64,000 nucleotides of DNA from CAVOAK01 sp963664465 (GCA_963664465.2 CAXXSU010000002.1:372001-436000), one strand, 5' to 3'. Positions 17,028-26,015 are shown, counted from the first letter of the stretch. Translations and numbers: made by a program. The notes: generated from the letters alone by a model not told the origin.

Positions 17028-18017
17028 CTCGATCCCATGACCTCTCCACATCGCGATCCGTCCACACCCATTCTCGCGGACCTCAGTCCGACAGGCTGCT
17101 AGAAGACGGGGATCGATTAGTCTATCTCGGAAATTATCTTGGATACACCGCTCAGGTGCGCGAGACCGTAGAGGAGTTGCTGGCGTTCAGAAGTGCCTTT
17201 CTCGCCCTACCGCCCTACGCTGATCCCGACGACATTGTGGCTCTCCGCGGCAGCCAGGAGGAAATCTGGCAGAAGATACTGCAACTGCAATTTGCGCAAA
17301 ATCCTTCGGAGGTTCTGCAATGGATGCTGAGCCACGGCGGCGACGCAACGTTGCGTGCGTATGGCGGTGTCCCTGAGCTCGGATTTGAGTGCGCCGGTGA
17401 GGGTGCACTGGCGTTGACGCATTGGACGAACGAGTTGCGCGACAGGCTACGTTCACTGCCAGGGCACGAGTCACTGTTTAACTCACTGCGCCGCGCGGCA
17501 ATGACCGAAGACCGCGCACTGTTGTTCGTAAACACTGGAATAGACGCCAGCCGGACACTCGACGAACAGACCGACAGTTTTTGGTGGGCGGGCCGAAGTT
17601 TCAAGGCAGTCGAGCATCCGTTCGACGGATTCCAACGCATAGTTCGAGGTTTCGATCCCGAACATGGCGGTTTCGAGGAACGTCGACATACGATTACGGT
17701 GGATAGTGGCTGCGGATTTGGCGGAAAATTGACGGCGGCTTGTCTCTCATCCGACGGTGAATTGCTCGACCGCCTCGACTTTTGATTGCCTCCCTCCGCT
17801 CAACGCCGCCGATCACCGGCTAATACCAACAATCTTCATTGGATATTTATGTAAGATTCTTGCGAGTCTAACGTCCGCGTCGAAATTACTGGTAAAGTTG
17901 CTCCAAAAACAGCCAGAATCTGGACTAATTCCACTCATTATCTCAAATTGTGTTCACAATATTCTTACTGCTCGTGTTGCTGAAACTCCGTTGCAACCGG
18001 ATCGTGATCGCCAATTT

Positions 18018-18055
18018 CTGAGTATACTTGTAAAGTATAGAACTTGGATACTCAG
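18018..18055 (+). promoter_or_regulatory. Hairpin over the rpoH ribosome-binding site
   Basis: CTGAGTAT (18018-18025) pairs perfectly with ATACTCAG (18048-18055), and ACTT/AAGT can extend the pairing inside. The 3' arm overlaps AGGGTG (18054-18059), the best Shine-Dalgarno candidate for the GTG start at 18068. A stem masking the ribosome site fits thermo-responsive control of sigma-32 translation, as known for E. coli rpoH. Here the mechanism is an inference from position only. Confidence 0.4.
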
Positions 18056-18067
18056 GGTGCTTGTCGC

Positions 18068-18952
18068 GTGCCACATATTGACGACACCGAAACACAGCGC
18101 GCCAACTTGAACTTCATCAAGTTGTCGATGCGCGAACCTTTGCTTTCCCGCGAAGTGGAATTCGGGTTGGCGCGTCGCTGGCGCGAAGACGGCGACGACA
18201 AGGCACTCCATCGCCTTGTCCGTGCCTACTCCCGACTCGTAATCAGCATTGCTACGCGGTTTCGCAACTATGGATTACCCGTGGGCGATCTCGTTCAAGA
18301 GGGCAATGTTGGGCTCATGCAAGCGGCGGCACGCTTCGATCCAGGCCGCGAAGTTCGCTTCTCGACATACGCCACGTGGTGGATCAGATCGGCGATCCAA
18401 GACTACATTCTTCGCAACTGGTCGATTGTGCGGACCGGCACAACGGCAGCTCAGAAAACTCTATTCTTCAATTTCCGACGGCTGCGCGCGCGGATCGACA
18501 AGGAATATCGCAGCCAATTGAGCGATGAAGGCCGCAGCTTCATAGCGTCAGAGCTCAAAGTTGGAATCGATGCCGTCGCGTCGATGGAGGTCAGGTTGAA
18601 TTCGGCAGACAATTCCCTGAACACGCCAATTGCCGACGGCTCTGAAGACTCATGGCAGGATTTTCTGGCGGACACGCGTCCAAGTCCCGAGGATGTGGTG
18701 ATCGATTTGCGGGACGGCGTTTCTCGGTCGCGCTGGCTGGCGGAGGCGCTTTGCGAATTGAGCCCTCGCGAACAAACGATTATTCGTCGGCGCCGGCTAA
18801 AGGAAAATGGGGAGACGCTTGAGAAGCTGGGTCGTGAGCTCGGTGTCAGCAAGGAACGTGTGCGGCAATTGGAGCACCGGGCATTGCTCAAACTGCGCGA
18901 TCTCTTGCGAGAGAAGACAGACAGTCCTGGAGATCTGCTGATCGACGCCTAG
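18068..18952 (+). CDS. rpoH: RNA polymerase sigma-32 type factor (RpoH)
   Basis: The product has sigma-70 region 2 (GLPVGDLVQEGNVGLMQAAARF and VRFSTYATWWIRSAIQDYIL) followed directly by the RpoH box TAAQKTLFFNFRRLRARI, diagnostic of heat-shock sigma factors. Region 4 is LSPREQTIIRRRRLKENGETLEKLG with the helix-turn-helix LGVSKERVRQLEHRALLKLR. The GTG at 18068 is chosen because AGGGTG lies at suitable distance; the in-frame TTG at 18044 lacks a ribosome site. The length (294 residues) is normal. It is convergent with the M48 protease gene. The 282-bp AT-rich gap upstream (17786-18067) contains the hairpin but no gene. Confidence 0.9.
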   Translation: MPHIDDTETQRANLNFIKLSMREPLLSREVEFGLARRWREDGDDKALHRLVRAYSRLVISIATRFRNYGLPVGDLVQEGNVGLMQAAARFDPGREVRFSTYATWWIRSAIQDYILRNWSIVRTGTTAAQKTLFFNFRRLRARIDKEYRSQLSDEGRSFIASELKVGIDAVASMEVRLNSADNSLNTPIADGSEDSWQDFLADTRPSPEDVVIDLRDGVSRSRWLAEALCELSPREQTIIRRRRLKENGETLEKLGRELGVSKERVRQLEHRALLKLRDLLREKTDSPGDLLIDA

Positions 18953-20168
18953 CCACGTGGCTTATCGCGTGATCAATTTCACCTTGGCGCCAGGCTTGAG
19001 TTCGACCGACACTTGAGCGTCGAAAAAGCCATTGAGAATTGCGAAGTGCTCCCAATGAAGTTCGGGTACGGCCATTCGTTGAACGAAATCCGAAAGTGAG
19101 TCGCCAGCCTGTACGTCAACAATCCGCAAACGGCGTGGCTTTAGGCGTCCTGCCTCGACGACTCCCAGCCGACGGAAGCTGAATATCGAATCCCGCAATG
19201 CCTTTGCAAATGTCTCACTGTGCTCCGAAGGCGCGATGGTTAGAAACCGATAAATCGTCTCCTGGTCGAAGCGTATCGCAACCAAGCGAAACTCCAAGGA
19301 TCCGCGATCGGTTTCTCGCCGCGCCCAGCCGATTGCGGCGTCCATGCCGTTAATCTCTGTCGTATGACTCTCTTCGAGTGAAAAGTCACGCGCCCACAAT
19401 GTGGTTAGGTATTCGAGCATGTTTCCGGCGAATTTCACCCGCGCAGACTCGAAAATGATTGAGCTGTCGCCGGGACCGGAAGCGGCGACCTGATCGCGTG
19501 TTGCGCTAATGACAAATCCTTCGGGGACGTCGAAGGTAATTCGTCGGTCGGGGTTGGCGAACTGTCGTCCGGTGACAAATCCGACGTCGGCCCGGTTGCC
19601 ATAGAGTAGGCCATCGACGGCGGCCAAATATGTACCATCGTCAGAGCGCGAGGCGCTCGTGCGGCTCCGCAGGGCAACGATTGTCGCTTGGTCAAGCCGC
19701 GCCGCGGTCAGCGGGTGAGTGGACATGTGATCTGGTCGCTGTCCGTTGGATGGAGCTAAGGCAACGCGCGATTTGGTCGCTCCGTGCGCCAGCAACGTGC
19801 GCAGTAGACTCCTCATTGCGCTGGCTGGATACCCTGCACGGGTCAGGTAGCGAACCGCTAGTTCGTCGGCCTCAAACTCCTGTTCGCGAGAAAACCGCCG
19901 CAGGTGAAGCGCCTCGTCGCGAAGTCCAAACCGTTTAAGAAGTGCGCCATTTGGGTCGCAATGGAGTCGTTTGCAGAGTTCGGCCTGGGCGACGCTTAGT
20001 GTGACGCGCTGTGCTGTATGCCGTGCGTTGATGTGGCCTAATTCATGTCCCAATACGGCGGCCAACTGGGATTCGTTTACTGGTAGCGCTAACAGGCCGC
20101 GCGTCACATAGACATAGCCTCCGGGCGCCGCGAACGCGTTGACGATCGGTGAATCGAGTATCGTGAAT

Positions 20169-21207
20169 ATAGGGTATCCTATTCGCTCTCGTAGTGCCTA
20201 GATCTGGGGGGCAGGGCTGGGTCTGCCCCCGACGAGCTTCTTGTATGGCACGGGCTCCAGTTGCACTGCTTGCTGGAGGAGTCGATAGAACAGGAGGCCG
20301 CGAGCTTTGGATCGGCGGCGATTGAAGCGGAACGTGAACTCGTCCAGATAGTAATCAAGCTGGGAGGCGCTAATAGCCCCATGGTGAATACCCAGCCACC
20401 ACCGATCAAGGAGGCCGGCTACCCGATGAACTTGGGGCATGACAATGTGGGCTGGGTCGCCGCTGGCGGAAATATTTTTCGGCTGGTGTTCGAAGCCGAC
20501 TCCCGTGAGACCGTTGTAGGCTCGCCAGCCATCGGTTCGAATCGTTGCTCCCGGGCACACAGCCGTTTGGACGAAAGGAATGAGGCTCTCGGCGGATGCG
20601 TCCTCGACACGCGCCATGCGGATACGACCGGTGCCCCGACCCCGGATTTCGGCGGCAATCGCGACAATCGATTTCTTGTTTGTTTTCCGCCCCGTAACGC
20701 CAACCTCCCGGCCGCCCACATAGGTTTCGTCGACCTCGACCTCGCCATTCAGAAGCTCTCTGCCCGGTCGAACCATGGCCCGGCGCAGCTTATGGAGCCA
20801 TGTCCAAGCCGTTTGATAACCGCCCAGGCCGAGTATTCGTTGAACCCCAAGCGCACTGACGCCGTGCTTCTGATTCGTCACATACCACATCGCCTGGAAC
20901 CAAAGCCGCAACGGTTTCCGCGTACCCTCGAAGATCGTCCCCGCGGTCGGCGACGTCTGACGTTGGCATCCCGCACATCGCTGTTGGCCCCTGGCCGTCA
21001 CCCACGCCTCGGTTCCCCCGCAGGCCGGACACCGAAACCCGGCAGGCCAACGGACACGCCGAAGAAAATCCGCACAGGCGGCCTCAGAAGCGAACCAGTC
21101 GTCAAATTCCATAAGCGTGCGAGGGTAATCGATCCCGCCAACGGGATGGGCAGTATTCTCGGCCATCACAACATCTTGCCACTACGAGAGCGAATAGGAT
21201 ACCCTAT
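20169..21207 (-). mobile_element. IS1595-family insertion sequence, copy 1
   Basis: The 1039-bp element has 28-bp inverted ends beginning ATAGGGTATCCTATTCGC (20169) and ending in its complement at 21207. The 8-bp target duplication TCGTGAAT is present at 20161-20168 and 21208-21215. The single transposase gene is on the minus strand. It interrupts the M48 protease gene in the same transcriptional direction. A second intact copy is at 39350. Confidence 0.96.
20198..21166 (-). CDS. IS1595-family transposase (copy 1)
   Basis: The 322-residue protein has an N-terminal zinc ribbon (RCPACGG and RCAGCQRQTS) and the ISXO2-like DDE domain. Catalytic regions are VEVDETYVGGREVG, TIRTDGWRAYNGLTG and a C-terminal LDEFTFRFNRRRSKARG. 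It differs from copy 2 by at least one residue (Asn versus His in MWYVT[N/H]QKHG). The ATG at 21166 follows a GTG that could also start translation. Confidence 0.94.
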   Translation of the reverse strand: MAENTAHPVGGIDYPRTLMEFDDWFASEAACADFLRRVRWPAGFRCPACGGTEAWVTARGQQRCAGCQRQTSPTAGTIFEGTRKPLRLWFQAMWYVTNQKHGVSALGVQRILGLGGYQTAWTWLHKLRRAMVRPGRELLNGEVEVDETYVGGREVGVTGRKTNKKSIVAIAAEIRGRGTGRIRMARVEDASAESLIPFVQTAVCPGATIRTDGWRAYNGLTGVGFEHQPKNISASGDPAHIVMPQVHRVAGLLDRWWLGIHHGAISASQLDYYLDEFTFRFNRRRSKARGLLFYRLLQQAVQLEPVPYKKLVGGRPSPAPQI

Positions 21208-21593
21208 TCGTGAATTTGTAACCCAGATCGGGCAGTTCCGTTTGGGCGGCGAGCCTTTGGCCAACCGAATCGAAATAGGCCGTAAATTTTCGGTCGTCGT
21301 AAATGCCACCGAATCCCGCCGTGATTTGCGAATGAGCACGCTCGCCGATTGCCTTCTCCTCGGATTCGGAGACGAGCATGAAATCGAATTCACCCGTCGC
21401 AGGGTTGACCGCACAACCGGTGGCGAACAGCGTAATTGCCAGCAGCGCTGAGCGTAGGGATCGCGTCGAAATTACGTGGTGCATAGTTCTTTCAATCACG
21501 GAATGCTAGTTACGAATTTTATTACGATATGGCGTACGTTTCCGTCTTGTCATGCGCCTCTTGCGCCTGCCACGTGCGCTGATCCGGCTCCAG

Positions 21594-23067
21594 TTATCGG
21601 ATGATGAGTTTGACCGACTCTCCCACTAGGGGCGACTTGCCGTCCGGTATTCCGTTCAGGACTATGAACCGTTCGCGCTGGAAGTCCGTATAAGCCATTC
21701 GATTCGCTAACGTCTTAACGGTGTCGCGGGCTCCGACCTGTACGACGCGAACGTTTTTTTCCGTAAGTCGCGCCGCCTCCCTGCTGGTCAACCTTCGAAA
21801 GCTATAAGTCGTGCTCTTAAGCGCGTTGGCGAGGGCTATTGGTGGACGCGAGGGGGTCACAAAGACGAACCGATAGATAGTCTGCGGCGAAATGAATGGC
21901 CACGAAGCGGAGTTCCTCCCGACCCTCACTTGATCGTTGCTCGATCCAGCCGGTAGCCGCCTCCATGCCATTGATGAAGATGGTCTCAAGGTCATTGAGG
22001 CGTGCGTTGGTGATCCATGTCCGACCGAGATATTCCGCCATCTCGCCCACAAAACTCTCTGCCGCCCGATCAAATATGATCGTTGAACCCTCGTTTTCTG
22101 CGCGCGCAACCACACGTGTGGGTTGGTTTATCAGCACAAATCCCATCGGCACGGAAAATTCGAATCGTAAATCTTTGTGCGCAAATCGTTGTCCGAGGAT
22201 GAATCCCTCGTCGGCGGAACTGCCGTAGGTCATACCGTCGATGGTTTCCAAATGCTCTGGCCGTCCAATATACGGGTTGGCGACGGCGGCGGCGTTGGCC
22301 GCTTTAATCGCGCGCTTGGTACGCTCAAGGGTGCGTGGGTGAGTTGCTGTGATGTCGTATCTATCCACCGAATCGGGCGGGCGACCTGCAATTTTTGCCT
22401 GCAGTCTGCTATGGGCGCGGAGTTTTGCAAGAAATCCTGACGCAGACTGCGGGTCGTAACCGGCGCGCGCCAGATAGCGGACGCCAAGCAAATCGGCTTC
22501 ATACTCCTGCTCGCGCGAAAATGCCGATAGGTAATAGCCGGCAAGCTGCCCTGCCACGTCGCTTACGTTTGGCGTTTTGCTGATCTGTCCGAGAATTATC
22601 AGACCAAGCTGCGCCAGCGTTGCTTGGCTCAGGCGCTGTGCGCTGTGACGCGCGACGGCATGGCCCAATTCGTGGCCAATTACTGACGCCAGTTGCGATT
22701 CGGTGTCGGCGAGCGCGACCAAGCCGCGCGTCACATAAACGAACCCGCCAGGCGTCGCGAATGCGTTGACAATCGGGCTGTCAAGTACAGTGAACGTAAA
22801 GGCAATGTCCGGTCGCTCACTCGCTGCGGCCAACTTGCCACCGATGACAGCGACATAGGCGGATAGATCTGTATCCTCGTAAACGCCGCCGAACTCCTTG
22901 ATGATCTTTGGATGCTCGCGCTGCCCGATCGACCGTTCGCGGCCTTCTGACACGACCATAAGATCGGAGCGGCCGGTGGCAGGATTAACGGCGCATCCTG
23001 CGAGCGAAGCAAATATGCCGCACAGGCAGAGAACAGCATGGAGCCGTGAGATCTTCGATAAATTCAC
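21594..23067 (-). pseudogene. M48 metalloprotease lipoprotein 2, frameshifted
   Basis: A lipoprotein signal (LCGIFASLAGCAVNPATG) is followed by the M48 domain with VIGHELGHAVARHSAQRL and AFSREQEYEADLLGVRYLARA. The C-terminal LysM-like part (VRVVQVGARDTVKTLANRM) is in another frame. The break lies near 21884-21890, where VAIHF should run into PQTIYRFVFVTPS. Restoring two lost bases gives 491 residues, exactly the length of the reconstructed neighbour M48-1. The two genes are tandem paralogues. The stop of the gene upstream in the transcript, the nuclease-like 23064-23894, overlaps this start by 4 bp. Sequencing error is possible. Confidence 0.85.
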
Positions 23068-23894
23068 TGTTCGAGCAGCTCGATTTGTTCGGGATGAGTT
23101 GATTCGATTGCAGGGCCGTTGAACCAGCGAATCCAGCCGCGTACGCGAACCTTTCGACCCTCAAGTTCCGCTGGATCCAGGCCCGCTTGAAGAAAATGTT
23201 TGAGATTTCCCTTTCGCACGCTGATCGTGAAGTCGTGGTGCCAGTCTTCTTCGAAATTCACATAGGTCCATCCGCGAACCGTGGATACGGCGTGAACGCG
23301 ACCTTCAACCAATTGAAAACTATCGGTGTAGCGGGGCGTCTCACGATGGTCGCGGACGCTGTAGTAGGGGTGAGCCCAAATACCGCGCCGCGCCGCGCGC
23401 GCCTGACCTTCGATCGCAAGCATTTCGGCCACCAGTGAGCGGTTGTCCGAGAAGCTATAAACCCGCGCCATGCCACGCCGCAGCATGGCACCTTGAATCC
23501 AAGAGCCGTCCGCATCGTAAAGATGCGCAAGCAAGCGACCATGGCGGTCCATGCGGCGCCCGCCATACGCAAGCGACAACGATTTTCCCAATGTAAGATC
23601 GCGCAGCGCGGTGGCCGCTTCATCGGACAGCGGCCAGGCCTCGAAGTTCGGCCTGCCGAGCGGCAACTTCGGTGCCTGAAGTCCAACGAGCCGGACCTGT
23701 TTGCCGGTATCCAGGATCAATGTGTCGCCGTCCACGATTTTAACGGCTACTGCTGTTTCATCGTATTCGAGCTGCGCACCAAGTCCGGCAGTCGTCGCCG
23801 CGAACAAGGCGATGAAACCAATTAATGAGGTAGGCCAGGCAATTTGTCCAAGCATGCGGACATATTGCGCTCTTCCGGCGGTTGACGTCATCAT
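23064..23894 (-). CDS. Thermonuclease-like (SNase domain) secreted protein
   Basis: A hydrophobic leader (WPTSLIGFIALFAATTAG) precedes an SNase OB-fold: VKIVDGDTLILDTGKQVRLV (about residues 53-72), then DRHGRLLAHLYDADGSWIQG. The usual RLxGIDAPE motif reads RLVGLQAPKLP here, so the canonical acidic residues are absent. This variant suggests a binding or structural role rather than strong nuclease activity. The C-terminal half is extra to the core domain. The stop overlaps the M48-2 start by 4 bp, so the two were probably co-expressed at the envelope. Confidence 0.8.
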   Translation of the reverse strand: MMTSTAGRAQYVRMLGQIAWPTSLIGFIALFAATTAGLGAQLEYDETAVAVKIVDGDTLILDTGKQVRLVGLQAPKLPLGRPNFEAWPLSDEAATALRDLTLGKSLSLAYGGRRMDRHGRLLAHLYDADGSWIQGAMLRRGMARVYSFSDNRSLVAEMLAIEGQARAARRGIWAHPYYSVRDHRETPRYTDSFQLVEGRVHAVSTVRGWTYVNFEEDWHHDFTISVRKGNLKHFLQAGLDPAELEGRKVRVRGWIRWFNGPAIESTHPEQIELLEQ

Positions 23895-24012
23895 CTGTGG
23901 TATCTCTCGGAGCCGCTTTACAACATCCTATGCAAACGCGATAGATAGTCCGCGTCCGCACTTTCGGTCGGGTTTGGCGGCGCGAGCTTGGGCGATTGAA
24001 CTTGAGAAATTC

Positions 24013-24963
24013 ATGAGTGCCGGAGACCTCTTTCCTCAAATCGAACCGTTCGAAGCTGGTCAGCTCAAGGTCGACCACCGTCACACATTATATTGGGAGC
24101 AGTCCGGCGAACCCACCGGAACCGCGGTCTTGTTTATTCACGGTGGGCCCGGGGCAGGAGCGACTCCGCAGCACCGCCGGTTCTTTGATCCGTCGAGCTA
24201 TAGGATTGTTATTTACGATCAACGTGGGGCCGGCCGCTCAACACCACTTGGCGAACTTATCGACAATACGACCGCGCATTTGATCGGCGATATGGAGGCG
24301 TTGCGGCAGCATCTCGGGATTGACCGCTGGGTGTTGTTCGGAGGGTCTTGGGGTTCAAGCTTGGCGCTCGCCTATGCCGAGCACTATCCAGAGCGCTGCA
24401 TCGGTCTCATTCTGCGGGGCATATTTCTCTGCCGGCGATCTGAAATCGACTGGTTTCTCAATGGTATGGGGCGGTTTTTTCCTGAGGCTTGGCGCGAGTT
24501 TGTCGAGTTTCTGCCGACGCAAGAGAGAAACGACCTGCTGGCTAACTACTATCGTCGGCTGGTCGATCCGGATCCCGGTGTGCATATGCCCGCGGCACGG
24601 GCCTGGTCGCGCTACGAGGGATCGTGCTCCACGCTGCTTCCCAGCGCTGAAACCGTGGCGGCGCTGAGTGAGCCGAAAGCCGCTCTCGGCCTCTCGCGGA
24701 TCGAGGCGCACTACTTCACCCACAACCTGTTTGTCGAGGAGGGCGCCTTGCTTGCCGGGACCGCGCAACTCGCGGCGATACCAGGTGCGATTGTTCAGGG
24801 GCGCTACGACATGGTGTGTCCAATCGCATCGGCGGACGAGCTGGCGGCGGCCTGGCCGAAAGCCGAGTTTCAGATTATCCCCGATGCTGGACACTCGGCG
24901 ATGGAACCCGGCATTCGCAATGCATTGGTGCAGGCAACCGAGCGTATGAAGACGCTCACCTAA
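24013..24963 (+). CDS. pip: Prolyl aminopeptidase
   Basis: From the ATG at 24013 (MSAGDLFPQIEPFEAGQL) the product is 316 residues. It has the alpha/beta-hydrolase oxyanion motif FIHGGPGAGATPQHRRFFDP, the DQRGAGRSTP motif, the nucleophile elbow GGSWGSSLALAYAE, and late Asp/His residues in GRYDMVCP and DAGHSAMEPG. All are hallmarks of the S33 family that releases N-terminal proline from peptides. The reading frame is open about 100 codons upstream, but that part is antisense to the nuclease-like gene and not conserved. It is probably cytoplasmic. Confidence 0.93.
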   Translation: MSAGDLFPQIEPFEAGQLKVDHRHTLYWEQSGEPTGTAVLFIHGGPGAGATPQHRRFFDPSSYRIVIYDQRGAGRSTPLGELIDNTTAHLIGDMEALRQHLGIDRWVLFGGSWGSSLALAYAEHYPERCIGLILRGIFLCRRSEIDWFLNGMGRFFPEAWREFVEFLPTQERNDLLANYYRRLVDPDPGVHMPAARAWSRYEGSCSTLLPSAETVAALSEPKAALGLSRIEAHYFTHNLFVEEGALLAGTAQLAAIPGAIVQGRYDMVCPIASADELAAAWPKAEFQIIPDAGHSAMEPGIRNALVQATERMKTLT

Positions 24964-25042
24964 GTTCCGCCGTAGTTATTGCCTTGGTACGCTGATCGCC
25001 TATGATGCTGCGCGCGTCCACAAGCAAGGGGAGCCCGAAAAC

Positions 25043-25564
25043 GTGCTTGTTCGTTTGCGATACCGTCGGCAGGATTTGTTGCTTGCGCTTGCCATATTTG
25101 CAGCGGGTCTGATTGGTCTGATGGCGCAACCGGTCCGAGCGGATGATCCAGCCTTTCTCGCCTTCGGCGGCGGGTATTTTGATATCAACGACGACAAGGA
25201 CGCCGCAGAGTTCCGCATTGAGTATCGTGGTGGAAAGAGATTTTGGTTGTTCAAGCCGATGGTTGGCGGCATGGCGACCAGCGATGCGGCGATTTACGGG
25301 TTCGCAGGCGTCAACGTCGATCCGTTTTTCGGCCGACGGGTCGTATTGACACCGAACTTCGCGGCTGGTTTTTATCATGATGGCGACGGTAAGGATTTGG
25401 GCCATTCGGTGCAATTCCGCTCAGGTCTTGAGCTTGCCTATCGCTTCGATAGTCGCGCACGGCTTGGCCTCGCGCTCCACCACATTTCCAACGCCAGCCT
25501 GGACGACAACAACCCAGGTACGGAAATTTTGGCGATCGTCTACTCGTTGCCACTCAATAATTGA
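25043..25564 (+). CDS. PagL-like lipid A 3-O-deacylase
   Basis: The 173-residue protein begins at a GTG and carries a signal peptide (LLLALAIFAAGLIGLMAQPVRA). The remainder is a predicted outer-membrane beta-barrel ending LPLNN. The LGLALHHISNASLDDNNPGTEI segment has the His-x-Ser pair and a later Glu, the catalytic residues of PagL enzymes that remove the 3-O acyl chain from lipid A. The length is typical of mature PagL (about 150 residues) plus leader. It could alternatively be described as an acyloxyacyl hydrolase. Activity is inferred from the motif only. Confidence 0.75.
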   Translation: MLVRLRYRRQDLLLALAIFAAGLIGLMAQPVRADDPAFLAFGGGYFDINDDKDAAEFRIEYRGGKRFWLFKPMVGGMATSDAAIYGFAGVNVDPFFGRRVVLTPNFAAGFYHDGDGKDLGHSVQFRSGLELAYRFDSRARLGLALHHISNASLDDNNPGTEILAIVYSLPLNN

Positions 25565-25652
25565 CGCGTCGCCAGCTTGACGTGGGACGTCTCCAGCCGT
25601 GCCGCAGATCGGTTGGTCTTCGTGCTATGATGCGTGACAATCGGCAGCGATT

Positions 25653-25729
25653 GCGCCCGTAGCTCAGCCGGATAGAGCACCAGATTCCTAATCTGGGGGT
25701 CGTGGGTTCGAATCCCGCCGGGCGCGCCA
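25653..25729 (+). tRNA. tRNA-Arg (anticodon CCT)
   Basis: A complete 77-nt cloverleaf is visible. The acceptor stem is GCGCCCG with CGGGCGC, the D-arm is AGCTCAGCCGGATAGAGC, and the anticodon stem CCAGA/TCTGG encloses TTCCTAA with anticodon CCT. The T-arm contains GGTTCGAATCC and the gene encodes the terminal CCA. It reads AGG codons. No integrase gene lies nearby. Confidence 0.97.
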
Positions 25730-25807
25730 CAGCTTTCGATGTTGACCCATGGCGGTCCATCGGCGGTGGAAACCCAATGAGTTGCAAACATAGTTGACAG
25801 GCTCGCC

Positions 25808-26015
25808 ATGGATCCCGCCCGTATTGGGCGTCTGCGCAGCGCTGAACGGCTTGAGTATATTGATCCCGACTGGATCTGGGACGTCCTAAATCCTGTAGCT
25901 AATTGCACGCTGAAATGATATCGGCACAGGTGTGGGTTTCATCGCGCTGCCCTTCGCCAAGCGATATCCAGCCGCCAAAGTTTATGGCTGCGACATTCTC
26001 GGCGGCGAACTCTAA
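25808..26015 (+). pseudogene. SAM-dependent methyltransferase remnant
   Basis: The first frame encodes MDPARIGRLRSAERLEYIDP plus 16 residues, resembling the N-terminus of small class I methyltransferases, and stops at 25916. One base on, another frame encodes DIGTGVGFIALPFAKRYPAA and KVYGCDILGGEL, which is motif I plus the acidic loop after beta-2, then stops at 26013. Nothing recognisable of the remaining fold follows. It looks like a frameshifted and truncated gene fragment next to the tRNA. Confidence 0.65.

Larger units (their letters stand above)
15421..17098 (+). mobile_element. IS1182-family insertion sequence, copy 1
   Basis: The 1678-bp element starts CAGCCTGTCGGACT (15421) and ends with the complement AGTCCGACAGGCTG (17098). 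CTAG flanks it at 15417-15420 and 17099-17102. The second copy (50473-52150, inverted) has the same length and encodes an identical transposase. This copy abuts the IS1380 element, with one CTAG between them, so one of them inserted into the CTAG duplicated by the other. The 3' non-coding tail carries 67-bp repeats. Confidence 0.95.
13698..17785 (+). pseudogene. Metallophosphoesterase-like gene split by two IS elements
   Basis: The 5' part (13698-13818) encodes MFESSRFTTLRNARRIWAIG then SIHGEAAVLEELHAGLASRL. The 3' part (17103-17785) continues exactly in frame with EDGDRLVYLGNYLGY. Removing 13819-17102 (two insertion sequences and extra CTAG copies) restores a 267-residue open frame. The protein follows the calcineurin-like layout of PPP/ApaH-type phosphatases. 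The metal ligands look replaced: GSIHG where GDIHG is expected, GNYLG where GDxxDRG is expected, and RGSQEEIWQK where RGNHE is expected. It may therefore never have been an active phosphatase. The 5' fragment alone cannot give a functional product. Confidence 0.9.
18962..21484 (-). pseudogene. M48 metalloprotease lipoprotein 1, cut by IS1595
   Basis: The N-terminal part (21208-21484) has a lipoprotein signal peptide with lipobox FATGC, followed by AVNPATGEFDFMLVSE. The remainder (18962-20168) has the zinc motif HELGH and downstream FSREQEFEADELAVRYLTRAG supplying the third ligand. It also has a C-terminal LysM-like stretch (IVDVQAGDSLSDFVQRM). Removing the IS (20169-21207) and one 8-bp TSD joins GYKFT to ILDSPIVNAFAAPGG and gives an intact 491-residue frame. 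The intact protein would be a membrane-anchored periplasmic Zn protease related to BepA/LoiP. An in-frame internal start at 20107 could yield a truncated, unexported protein. Confidence 0.92.

Noticed and set aside
18962..20107. Intact 381-residue M48 protease starting MTRGLLALPVNESQ
   Set aside because: It is only the 3' part of a longer gene. The lipoprotein signal and N-terminal region lie beyond the IS at 21208-21484.
20261..21451. 396-codon plus-strand frame over the IS1595 copy 1
   Set aside because: It lies antisense to the transposase and extends across the IS boundary; no protein family is recognisable.
25653..26015. Integration site of a genomic island at the tRNA-Arg gene
   Set aside because: No integrase and no repeat of the tRNA 3' end was found downstream in the window.
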